Source of the DNA: an uncultured Bacteroidales bacterium
Lineage (GTDB): Bacteria > Bacteroidota > Bacteroidia > Bacteroidales > Marinilabiliaceae
Assembly (NCBI GenBank): GCA_934725785.1
Contig: CAKVCS010000025.1
Span: 1 to 11,267 of the forward strand
Length of the DNA stretch: 11,267 bases
Direction of reading: 5' to 3'
Numbering within the stretch: the stretch's first letter is position 1; every line of letters begins with the position of its first letter. Positions 1 through 7,968 of this stretch are shown piece after piece. The position numbers were made by a program, and so were the translations under genes. The notes below the pieces were generated by a model that saw nothing but the letters and a program-made list of their open reading frames with translations, was not told where the DNA came from and did no database searches.

Positions 1-5
1 GCCTT

Positions 6-15
6 GGGGGGGGGG
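6..15. repeat. Homopolymer tract of ten G
   Basis: Ten consecutive G on the plus strand (C10 in the direction of rbfA) lie two bases beyond the rbfA stop codon. The tract is outside any reading frame visible here. Its position is between rbfA and whatever lies downstream on the minus strand, which is outside the window. Such tracts can slip during replication and are also error-prone in sequencing, so the length should be treated as uncertain. Confidence 0.85.
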
Positions 16-17
16 CG

Positions 18-401
18 CTAAGCCTCTTCGCCGTTGTCGGGAGCGGCGTTTATCACCTTTCGCTCCTCCTCGAGGAGGCGGTCTATGTTCTCGAGATAGT
101 CAAGGCTGTCGTCCAGGAAAAACGCGAGTTCGGGGATTATGCGCAGCTGCTTGCCGACTCGCTTGCCGAGGGCGAAACGCACCTTGACCTTGGCGTTGTT
201 GATGTTGTCGAGAACCTCCTGCGCCTTGGCGTCGGGGAATATTGAGACGTAGAACTTGGCTACGGACATGTCCGAAGATACTCGGGCGTTGGTGACGGAG
301 AGCATGGCCCCCGCGAGCATCTCCTTAAGCTCCCTTTGGAACATCTCAGCCGTCTCCTTCTGCAGGAGGCGTGATATTTTTTTCTGACGAGTGGACTCCA
401 T
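18..401 (-). CDS. rbfA: Ribosome-binding factor A (30S maturation factor)
   Basis: RbfA binds free 30S subunits, helps late maturation of the 16S rRNA 5' end, and is linked to growth in the cold in well-studied bacteria. The 127-residue product is a single small KH-like domain of the usual family length. It opens with MESTRQKKISRLLQKE, closely like other Bacteroidota RbfA proteins, and carries the late family segment IPELAFFLDDSLDYLENIDRLL before a short acidic tail. The reading frame is open to an ATG at 441-443, but the start at 399-401 is preferred: the family alignment begins there, the preceding bases (AAAGACAACAATC on the coding strand) form a typical A-rich leader, and the upstream extension would run through a GC-rich hairpin. 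It lies downstream of glmS on the same strand, separated by 96 bases that hold a likely terminator and a weak promoter, so it probably has its own transcript. Codons 7-8 sit in a run of seven A. Confidence 0.95.
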   Translation of the reverse strand: MESTRQKKISRLLQKETAEMFQRELKEMLAGAMLSVTNARVSSDMSVAKFYVSIFPDAKAQEVLDNINNAKVKVRFALGKRVGKQLRIIPELAFFLDDSLDYLENIDRLLEEERKVINAAPDNGEEA

Positions 402-424
402 GATTGTTGTCTTTACGCGGAAGT

Positions 425-444
425 CGCGGCCAGGCTCGGCCACG
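425..444 (-). other. GC-rich hairpin in the rbfA leader
   Basis: On the rbfA coding strand, CGTGGCC (444-438) can pair with GGCCGCG (431-425) around a six-base loop, GAGCCT. This gives a seven-base-pair stem with one G-T wobble. It lies 23 bases upstream of the chosen rbfA start and downstream of the candidate promoter at 457-487, so it would be in the 5' untranslated RNA. No T-run follows it, so it is not an intrinsic terminator. A role in controlling rbfA translation is only inference. Confidence 0.45.
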
Positions 445-456
445 CCATCCGGAGTG

Positions 457-487
457 CGAATATAGGCGTTATTTGTATCAAATAAAA
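457..487 (-). promoter_or_regulatory. Candidate rbfA promoter (weak)
   Basis: On the minus strand, TATATTCG (464-457) matches the Bacteroidota -7 element TAnnTTTG with one mismatch. Nineteen bases upstream lies TTTT (487-484), a poor but acceptable -33 element. Transcription would start near 450, giving a leader of about 50 bases that contains the hairpin at 425-444. A promoter is expected here because a terminator appears to end the glmS transcript just upstream. The match is weak and unproven. Confidence 0.35.
469..485. repeat. Perfect 17-bp palindrome (7-bp arms, 3-bp centre)
   Basis: TTATTTG and CAAATAA flank a central TAT, giving an exact inverted repeat. It lies between the two boxes of the candidate rbfA promoter, a usual place for a repressor operator. 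It partly shares the T-run of the terminator after glmS. It does not match the FNR, CRP or Rex consensus that I can recall. It could be an operator, or simply an AT-rich coincidence within a terminator region. Confidence 0.5.
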
Positions 488-497
488 ACAGGTGGCA

Positions 498-507
<10 letters not shown>
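480..507 (-). terminator. Likely intrinsic terminator of glmS
   Basis: Read on the minus strand, GGTGG (507-503) pairs with CCACC (495-491) around a seven-base loop AATAATG, and a T-rich run (TGTTTTTATTT) follows at once. The stem is only five base pairs but is mostly G-C. The glmS stop codon TAA (500-498) lies inside the loop, so the terminator overlaps the end of the gene. This separates glmS from rbfA transcriptionally, at least in part. Confidence 0.55.
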
Positions 508-2339
<1,832 letters not shown>

Positions 2340-2370
2340 ACGAATAAGGAGATCGAAGATAAGGGGAAAG

Positions 2371-2390
2371 GCCCCACAGCGCGGCGGGGC
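2371..2390 (-). other. Small GC hairpin in the glmS leader
   Basis: GCCCC (2390-2386 on the minus strand) pairs with GGGGC (2375-2371) around ten bases. It lies 31 bases upstream of the glmS start. If transcription begins near 2395, the hairpin would sit almost at the 5' end of the mRNA, where such structures can slow RNA decay. No T-run follows in either direction, so it is not a terminator. The stem is short and the function is speculative. Confidence 0.3.
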
Positions 2391-2401
2391 GTAACGAGAC
2401 G

Positions 2402-2432
2402 TAAAGGTACGAAGAAAAGGGGTAAAAAAAGG
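2402..2432 (-). promoter_or_regulatory. Candidate glmS promoter
   Basis: On the minus strand, TACCTTTA (2409-2402) fits the Bacteroidota -7 element TAnnTTTG except in the last base. A T-run (2430-2424) lies at the right distance to act as a -33 element, although it lacks the G of TTTG. Transcription would start near 2395. A second possible -7 box, TACCTTTT (2434-2427), has no recognisable -33 partner. Some promoter for glmS must lie in this intergenic space because the upstream gene is divergent. Confidence 0.4.
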
Positions 2433-2459
2433 TAAAGGGGCATGGGCCTGGCGTATTTT

Positions 2460-2490
2460 TTTGAAAAGCTGCGAAGTGTTGCTAAATTTA
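2460..2490 (+). promoter_or_regulatory. Bacteroidota-type promoter of the envelope gene cluster
   Basis: TTTG at 2460-2463 and TAAATTTA at 2483-2490 are separated by 19 bases, which matches the -33/-7 arrangement TTTG / TAnnTTTG of the primary Bacteroidota sigma factor with only the final base differing. Transcription would start near 2497, leaving a leader of about 32 bases before the ATG at 2529. This is the best promoter in the window and probably drives all six rightward genes. It also rules against the in-frame ATG at 2442, which would be upstream of the transcript. Confidence 0.7.
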
Positions 2491-2528
2491 CGTGCCTAAG
2501 TGGGCGACAAACAACGAAAAAAGCGACA

Positions 2529-4934
2529 ATGAAGCCAGAATACAAACGATACGTGACGGGCTTTTGGATCATCTACGGCGTATGCGCCGCGGGCGTGGTG
2601 GCGTTCTTCACCCTGCTCTCGGCGGGCGTCATAGGCCACATACCGAGCTTCGATGAACTGGAGAACCCGAAGAGCAGCATAGCCACGGAGGTCCTCTCGG
2701 CCGACGGGAAGCCCTTAGGCCGGTTCTACGTGGAGAACCGCAGCTTCGCCGACTATGACGACTTGTCGCCCTACCTCGTGAAAGCCCTCGTGGACACTGA
2801 GGACGAGAGGTTCTACAGCCACTCGGGGATAGACGTGCGCGGCCTGTTCCGCGTGCTGTTCAAGACGGTCTTGGGCGGGAGCTCGAGCTCGGGCGGCGGC
2901 AGCACCATAACGCAGCAGCTGGCCAAGATGCTCTACCACGCCCCGGCGAGAGGCATGGGCGAGAGGCTGGTGCAGAAGCTGAACGAGTGGGTCATAGCCG
3001 TGAAGCTGGAGCGCGCCTACACTAAGGAGGAGATCATAGCCATGTATTTCAACAAGGCCGGCTACATATATGACGCCTACGGGATCGAGAGCGCCGCCTA
3101 CACCTTCTTCGGGTGCAAGGCCAAGGACCTGAAGGTCGAGGAGGCCGCCGTGCTGGTCGGCATGCTTAAGAACCCCGCCCTGTACAACCCCATCCGCCGG
3201 CCCGAGAAGACCCGGGCGAGGCGCAACACCGTGCTGGGCCAGATGCTCAAGCAGCGCGACCTCTCGAACATCCAGTGCGACTCGCTCAAGTCCCTGCCTC
3301 TGAACTTGAGCAAGTTCCACCGCGAGGACCATAAAGACGGCATCGCCCCATATTTCCGCGAGTTTTTGCGCATACAGCTGAAGGCGCACAGGCCCGAGCG
3401 GCGCAACTACGCCTCTTGGCAGCAGCAGGACTTCATAGACGACAGCATCCAGTGGGTGAACAACCCGCTGTACGGCTGGATAGACAAAAACCCCAAGGCC
3501 GATGGCGGTCTTTACGACATTTACCGCGACGGCCTCAAGATATACACCACCCTCGACAGCCGCATGCAGGCGTATGCGGAGGAGGCCGTGACGGAACACG
3601 TGGGGCACAACCTGCAACCACTGTTCTTCAAAGGCAAGCAGGGGGCGAAGTTCGCACCCTACAGCAACGACATAACCCAGGAGCAGTTCGACGCCATGGT
3701 GCGTAAGAGCCTGCGCGACACGGAGAGGTGGCAGGACCTGAAGAGCCAGGGCAAGAGCGAGGAGGAGATAATGAAAGTGATGCGCGAGAAAGTTGAGACC
3801 CGCGTCTTCGACTGGGACTCCAAGGGGCTTGAACACGACACGGTCATGAGCCCCTACGACTCGGTCATCTACCACAAGCACTTCCTCCGCTGCTCCTTCA
3901 TGGCCATGGACCCGCACACGGGACACGTGAAGGCGTACGTCGGCGGCCCGAACTTCAGGTACTTCCAGTACGACATGGCCACCAAGGGCCGCAGGCAGGT
4001 GGGATCAACCATCAAGCCGTTCGTCTACGCCACCATATTCCGCGACGGGCACACGCCGTGCGACCTCGTGCCGAACTCGCCGCAGACGTTCACCGTGCCG
4101 GCCGAGGGCGGCACGACAACCACATGGACCCCACGCAACGCCGGCAACGACAGGCTGGGCGAGATGGTGAGCCTGAAGTGGGGACTGGCGAACTCCAACA
4201 ACAACGTGACCGGCTGGGCCATGAAACAGACGTCGCCCCAGCAGGTGACGAACCTGATCCACGCACTGGGCGTGGAGAGCCCCATAGACCCGGTCCCGAG
4301 CCTCTTCCTCGGCACGAGCGACATTAAACTCTCCGAGATGGTGGGCGCGTATGGCACCTTCGTGAACAAAGGCGTGCACGTGGACCCACTCTACGTCACC
4401 GAGATACGAGACAAATATGGCAACGTGATATCGCGCTTCGGCAAGAGGGAGCGCGAAGTGATAGACGAGCAGACGGCCTTCATGATGGTGTCCCTGCTGG
4501 AGGGCGTCGTGAACCAGGGCACTGCCAGGAGGCTGCGCGGCCCCAAGTACAGGCTGACATGCCAGATGGGCGGCAAGACCGGCACCACCCAGAACCAGAG
4601 CGACGGCTGGTTCATGGCCGTGATGCCCAACCTCGTGGCAGGCGTATGGGTGGGCGGCGAAGAGCGCGGCATCCACTTCAACAGCATGAGCATAGGCCAG
4701 GCGTCGAACATGGCAATCCCCGTCTTCGGCTCCTTCATACTGAAGGTTTATGACGACATGGGCATAACGACCGTAACGCCGGAGGACAGGTTTGAGCAGC
4801 CCAAGTACATAAACTTCTCGCTCGACTGCGCCGACAAGGGCGTCAACGCCGACGGGAGCGGCGGGAACGCTCAGCCCGACGGCGAGGAGATATACGGCGG
4901 CGACTGCGAGGAGAGCAACATATTCAACTTTTAG
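2529..4934 (+). CDS. mrcA: Class A penicillin-binding protein (PBP1A type)
   Basis: This bifunctional inner-membrane enzyme polymerises lipid II into glycan strands and crosslinks the peptides in the periplasm. The 801-residue protein has a short cytoplasmic N-terminus and one membrane anchor at about residues 8-35. The GT51 glycosyltransferase domain follows, with EDERFYSH (catalytic Glu91), GGSTITQQ (123-130) and ERAYTKEEIIAMYFN (161-175). The C-terminal transpeptidase domain has all three motifs: STIK (Ser493 nucleophile, Lys496), SNN (556-558) and KTGT (683-686). The tail after about residue 770 is hydrophilic and acidic. The start at 2529 was chosen over an in-frame ATG at 2442 because the protein family begins close to the anchor, an A-rich leader precedes it, and a good promoter lies between the two ATGs. 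It heads the rightward cluster. The gene symbol is by family, as several class A enzymes may exist in one genome. Confidence 0.95.
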   Translation: MKPEYKRYVTGFWIIYGVCAAGVVAFFTLLSAGVIGHIPSFDELENPKSSIATEVLSADGKPLGRFYVENRSFADYDDLSPYLVKALVDTEDERFYSHSGIDVRGLFRVLFKTVLGGSSSSGGGSTITQQLAKMLYHAPARGMGERLVQKLNEWVIAVKLERAYTKEEIIAMYFNKAGYIYDAYGIESAAYTFFGCKAKDLKVEEAAVLVGMLKNPALYNPIRRPEKTRARRNTVLGQMLKQRDLSNIQCDSLKSLPLNLSKFHREDHKDGIAPYFREFLRIQLKAHRPERRNYASWQQQDFIDDSIQWVNNPLYGWIDKNPKADGGLYDIYRDGLKIYTTLDSRMQAYAEEAVTEHVGHNLQPLFFKGKQGAKFAPYSNDITQEQFDAMVRKSLRDTERWQDLKSQGKSEEEIMKVMREKVETRVFDWDSKGLEHDTVMSPYDSVIYHKHFLRCSFMAMDPHTGHVKAYVGGPNFRYFQYDMATKGRRQVGSTIKPFVYATIFRDGHTPCDLVPNSPQTFTVPAEGGTTTTWTPRNAGNDRLGEMVSLKWGLANSNNNVTGWAMKQTSPQQVTNLIHALGVESPIDPVPSLFLGTSDIKLSEMVGAYGTFVNKGVHVDPLYVTEIRDKYGNVISRFGKREREVIDEQTAFMMVSLLEGVVNQGTARRLRGPKYRLTCQMGGKTGTTQNQSDGWFMAVMPNLVAGVWVGGEERGIHFNSMSIGQASNMAIPVFGSFILKVYDDMGITTVTPEDRFEQPKYINFSLDCADKGVNADGSGGNAQPDGEEIYGGDCEESNIFNF

Positions 4935-4967
4935 CCGCGCGCCACAAACAACAAAAAGACACGATCG

Positions 4968-6080
4968 ATGGGCGAGGATAAGCATAGGCCCGAGACGGCA
5001 TTGGCGAGCCTCAAGTCATGGAAGATAGTGCTGCCGATAGCCATAGGGCTCGGCGCCACGGCGTACTTGTTCGGCAGGGAGTACAGGCCCGGGCTGTTCA
5101 GCGCGTTCGACCTGGGGCCGATGTCCGCGCTGTTCTTCGCGGTGGCCGTCCTGTTCATGATGGGGCGCGACATCGGCTACATGGCAAGGATTAGGATACT
5201 GAGCGACGGCGAGCTCGGTTGGCTCGCCTCGTTCCGCATCATCATGCTGTGGGAGTTCTCGTCGGCCGTGACCCCATCGGCCGTCGGTGGCACGAGCGTG
5301 GCCCTCTTCTTCGTGAACCGCGAGGGCATATCGGCCGGCAGGTCGACGGGCATAGTGATGATAACGTCATTCCTTGACGAGCTCTACTTCGCCATATTCT
5401 TCCCCCTGCTGATATGGCTGATAGGCTACGCCAACATATTCGGGCTTCAGGACAGCATGGCGCGGACGCTCGCCGGCGTGGCGTGGACGGGCTACGGGAT
5501 CAAACTGGCCTACATCCTGGTCCTGAGCTACGGCCTCTTCGTGAACCCGCTGGGGCTCAAGAGGCTGCTGCTGCTCATCTTCAGGCTCCCTGTCCTGAGG
5601 CGGTGGCGCGGCAAGATAGACGGGGTGGGCGACGACATTGTCTCGACCGCCACCTATTTCCGCCATTGGCCGGCCCGGAAGTGGCTTGAGGCCTTCCTGT
5701 CCACAGCCTTGAGCTGGACGAGCCGCTACTGGGTGGTCAACGCCCTCATATTGGCATTCTTCGGCATGGGACATCTGAGCTGGGGCGACCATCTGGCCGT
5801 CTTCGGCAAGCAGCTGACCATGTGGATCATGATGCTCGTGAGCCCAACACCGGGCGGCTCGGGCTTCGCGGAATACGTCTTCCAGGAGTTCCTGTCGGAC
5901 TACATACCCGTTGGCGCTATAGCCCTCGCTTTCTGCTGGAGGCTGATAAGCTACTACCCTTACCTCGTCATGGGCGTCATACTCCTGCCCCGCTGGGTGA
6001 ACGGCTACTTCAAGCGAAGCGGCTCGGCCGGCGGGTCGCCCGAGAGCGCGCAAGGGAAAGAGGAGGAGGCTCCGCGATGA
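4968..6080 (+). CDS. LPG_synthase_TM / flippase-like integral membrane protein
   Basis: This 370-residue polytopic membrane protein resembles the lysylphosphatidylglycerol synthase transmembrane family (flippase-like domain, formerly UPF0104). Hydrophobic segments lie near residues 19-36, 52-66, 87-116, 127-157, 172-192, 245-266, 282-293 and 311-337. Family-like motifs include WEFSSAVTPSAVGGTS (95-110), TSFLDE (133-138) and PTPGGSGFAE (293-302), the last matching the PxPGGxGxxE signature. The cytoplasmic aminoacyl-transfer domain of MprF is absent, so lysyl-phosphatidylglycerol synthesis is not supported. Related membrane domains are proposed to move lipids or lipid-linked substrates across the membrane, but the substrate here is unknown. 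The tail after residue 342 is charged and glycine/serine-rich. The start has an A-rich leader 33 bases after the penicillin-binding protein gene, and the end overlaps lpxK by ATGA, suggesting coupled translation and perhaps a lipid A-related task. Confidence 0.85.
   Translation: MGEDKHRPETALASLKSWKIVLPIAIGLGATAYLFGREYRPGLFSAFDLGPMSALFFAVAVLFMMGRDIGYMARIRILSDGELGWLASFRIIMLWEFSSAVTPSAVGGTSVALFFVNREGISAGRSTGIVMITSFLDELYFAIFFPLLIWLIGYANIFGLQDSMARTLAGVAWTGYGIKLAYILVLSYGLFVNPLGLKRLLLLIFRLPVLRRWRGKIDGVGDDIVSTATYFRHWPARKWLEAFLSTALSWTSRYWVVNALILAFFGMGHLSWGDHLAVFGKQLTMWIMMLVSPTPGGSGFAEYVFQEFLSDYIPVGAIALAFCWRLISYYPYLVMGVILLPRWVNGYFKRSGSAGGSPESAQGKEEEAPR
6061..6069 (+). promoter_or_regulatory. Shine-Dalgarno-like site before lpxK
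   Basis: AGGAGGAGG lies seven bases upstream of the lpxK ATG. Strong sites of this kind are unusual in Bacteroidota, which mostly use A-rich leaders, as the other starts in this window do. It also encodes Glu residues in the end of the preceding gene, so it could be a coding accident. Together with the ATGA overlap it may support reinitiation at lpxK. Confidence 0.4.
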
Positions 6081-7114
6081 GAAAGGCACGTCTCCTGCTG
6101 TTGCCCGTAGCCGTCCTCTACTGGCTGGGCACCTCGCTGCGCAACCTGGCGTATGACGCCGGCCTGCTGCGCCAGCGCACGTTTGGCGTGCCGGTCATAT
6201 GCGTCGGCAACATAACAGTCGGCGGCACAGGCAAGACGCCACTGACGGAGCGCCTCATCCGCCTGCTGTCGCAAGGGGGGAGGCGCGTGGCGGTGGTCAG
6301 CCGCGGGTATAAGCGCAAGAGCAAGGGCCTCGTGGTGGCGGGCGACGACGCCACCGCCGCCACGATGGGCGACGAGCCGTGCCAGATGAAGCGCAAATTT
6401 CCCGGCGCGGACGTGATCGTCGACTCGGACAGGGCCGCCGCCATAGACGCCGCCATAAGCCGCGGGGCGCAAGTGGTGATAATGGACGACGGCATGCAGC
6501 ACAGGAGCGTCAAGCCTCACGGCCTCATACTGGTGGTCGATTACGCCCGCCCCATGTGGGAAGACCTCCCACTGCCTGCCGGCAACCTGCGCGAGGACCG
6601 CACGGCACGGCTGCGCGCCGACATCATAGTCGTGAACAAATGCCCAGCGGGGATGACTAAGGCTCAAGCCGAGGCCTTCATGTCACACATGAGCCTGAAC
6701 GACGGCCAAAAGGTCTTCTTCTGCGCGATAGATTACGGCGCTATGACACGGCGCGACGGGAGCGAGGTGAGCGACGACGAGGCGGCCATGCGCGCCGGGG
6801 TCGCCGTGGCGGGCATCGGGCGGCCAGAGCCTTTCTTCAACGAGGTGGCCGACAGGCTGGCCGACGGGCGCATGCGCCGCATGACATACCCTGACCACCA
6901 CGCGTACACCAGCGGCGACACGGACGACATCCGCAGCGGGCTGGAAGCGGCTGGGGCGGAAAGCGTCCTCGTCTGCACAGAGAAAGACTCCATGAGGCTG
7001 CCCGACATAGACGGCCACGAGACTTGGATATTGCCAATAAGGCTGAAAGCCCTCTTCGGCCAGGACGACGAGATGGACAGGGCGATGCGGCACATGGCCG
7101 CCGCCGGCAAGTGA
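6077..7114 (+). CDS. lpxK: Tetraacyldisaccharide 4'-kinase
   Basis: LpxK uses ATP to phosphorylate the 4' position of the tetraacyl disaccharide 1-phosphate, giving lipid IVA, on the inner face of the cytoplasmic membrane. The 345-residue protein has a hydrophobic N-terminal helix (about 5-21) that would attach it to the membrane, then GNITVGGTGKTP (44-55, the characteristic LpxK P-loop), SRGYKRKSKG (75-84), GDEP (98-101, with Asp99 at the position of the catalytic Asp of the Aquifex enzyme) and MDDGMQH (136-142, the DDGxQH motif). All key residues are present. The ATG at 6077 overlaps the preceding stop as ATGA; the frame is open further upstream, but that part does not resemble the family and lies over the preceding gene. 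Bacteroidota generally keep lpxK beside a purine phosphorylase gene, as here. Many Bacteroidota later remove the 4'-phosphate with LpxF; no such gene is visible. Confidence 0.97.
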   Translation: MRKARLLLLPVAVLYWLGTSLRNLAYDAGLLRQRTFGVPVICVGNITVGGTGKTPLTERLIRLLSQGGRRVAVVSRGYKRKSKGLVVAGDDATAATMGDEPCQMKRKFPGADVIVDSDRAAAIDAAISRGAQVVIMDDGMQHRSVKPHGLILVVDYARPMWEDLPLPAGNLREDRTARLRADIIVVNKCPAGMTKAQAEAFMSHMSLNDGQKVFFCAIDYGAMTRRDGSEVSDDEAAMRAGVAVAGIGRPEPFFNEVADRLADGRMRRMTYPDHHAYTSGDTDDIRSGLEAAGAESVLVCTEKDSMRLPDIDGHETWILPIRLKALFGQDDEMDRAMRHMAAAGK

Positions 7115-7137
7115 ATAACGCTTAAAAGAACACGAAC

Positions 7138-7953
7138 ATGATATTAGACGAGATTAGAGAGGCGGCCGCATACCTGCAGAGCCGCGTGATAGACGGCACG
7201 AAGGTCGGCATCATACTCGGGACCGGGCTTGGCGGACTGGTCAACGAGATTGAGATTGTCGACAGCATAGACTATCATGACATCCCCCACTTCCCCGTCT
7301 CGACCGTGCAGGGCCATTCCGGCCGCCTGATAGTCGGGCGCATAGGCGGAGTGCCCGTCATCGCCATGCAAGGGCGCTTCCACTACTACGAGGGCTACAC
7401 GATGCAGCAGGTGACCTTCCCCGCCCGCGTGATGAAGCTCATCGGCATCAAGACGCTTTTCGTCAGCAACGCCTCGGGCGGCCTCAACCCGGGCTTCAAG
7501 GTGGGCGACGTGATGGTGATAACCGACCATATAAACATGTTCGGCACGAACCCTCTCATAGGCCCCAACATGGACGAGTTCGGCCCCCGCTTCCCAGACA
7601 TGAGCGAGACATATAGCAAACGCCTGATAAAAGAGGCGCTGAGGATAGGCGACGCCGAGGGCCTTAACCTCAAGACTGGCACATACGTCGGCACCACGGG
7701 CCCCACATTCGAGACCCCGGCCGAGTATAAGATGTTCCGCACCCTGGGCGGCGACGCCGTGGGCATGAGCACCGTGCCTGAGGTCATCGTGGCCCACCAC
7801 TCGGGCATCGAGGTGTTCGGCGTGTCGATTATAACAGACTCGGGCGTGCCGGGCGAGATTGTCGAGGTGAGCCATGAGGAGGTGCAGAAAGTGGCCGCTG
7901 CCGCCGAGCCGCGCATGACGCGCGTGATAAAATGCCTGGTGCCGACAGCTTAG
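7138..7953 (+). CDS. punA: Purine-nucleoside phosphorylase (trimeric type)
   Basis: The enzyme splits purine nucleosides with phosphate into the free base and ribose-1-phosphate, in cytoplasmic purine salvage. The 271-residue length fits the low-molecular-mass trimeric family. Visible motifs are GTGLGG (28-33, phosphate loop, with Thr29 where the human enzyme has Ser33), GHSG (59-62), QGRFHYYEGY (78-87), SNASGG, GPTFETPAEY (with the Glu equivalent to human Glu201) and GMSTVPE. The residue equivalent to human Asn243, which reads the 6-position of the purine, is Asp234 here (codon GAC at 7837). In the human enzyme a change of this Asn to Asp increases use of adenosine, and methylthioadenosine phosphorylases also carry Asp here, so the specificity may not be the classical inosine/guanosine one. 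The ATG at 7138 follows lpxK by 23 bases with an A-rich leader. The lpxK linkage is common in Bacteroidota but has no obvious metabolic reason. Confidence 0.93.
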   Translation: MILDEIREAAAYLQSRVIDGTKVGIILGTGLGGLVNEIEIVDSIDYHDIPHFPVSTVQGHSGRLIVGRIGGVPVIAMQGRFHYYEGYTMQQVTFPARVMKLIGIKTLFVSNASGGLNPGFKVGDVMVITDHINMFGTNPLIGPNMDEFGPRFPDMSETYSKRLIKEALRIGDAEGLNLKTGTYVGTTGPTFETPAEYKMFRTLGGDAVGMSTVPEVIVAHHSGIEVFGVSIITDSGVPGEIVEVSHEEVQKVAAAAEPRMTRVIKCLVPTA

Positions 7954-7968
7954 AAGACGACAGTGGAG

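Noticed and set aside
376..383. A-AAA-AAA slippery run in rbfA (codons 7-8), as a programmed frameshift
   Set aside because: There is no following structure or alternative frame of interest so near the start; adjacent Lys codons explain it.
402..443. N-terminal extension of RbfA from the ATG at 441-443
   Set aside because: The family begins at MESTRQ, and the extension is encoded by a hairpin region that is better explained as untranslated leader.
2340..2400. glmS ribozyme/riboswitch upstream of glmS
   Set aside because: The leader is too short and shows no such core; the ribozyme is known from Firmicutes, not from this group.
2715..3926. Open frame of about 403 codons opposite the penicillin-binding protein gene
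   Set aside because: It lies wholly inside a gene with every catalytic motif intact, and its composition is low-complexity Val/Leu/His/Arg; it is a shadow of codon bias.
5822..6076. In-frame N-terminal extension of lpxK by 85 codons
   Set aside because: It overlaps the well-supported end of the flippase-like gene, is Arg-rich with no resemblance to LpxK, and LpxK proteins start at the hydrophobic helix encoded from 6077.
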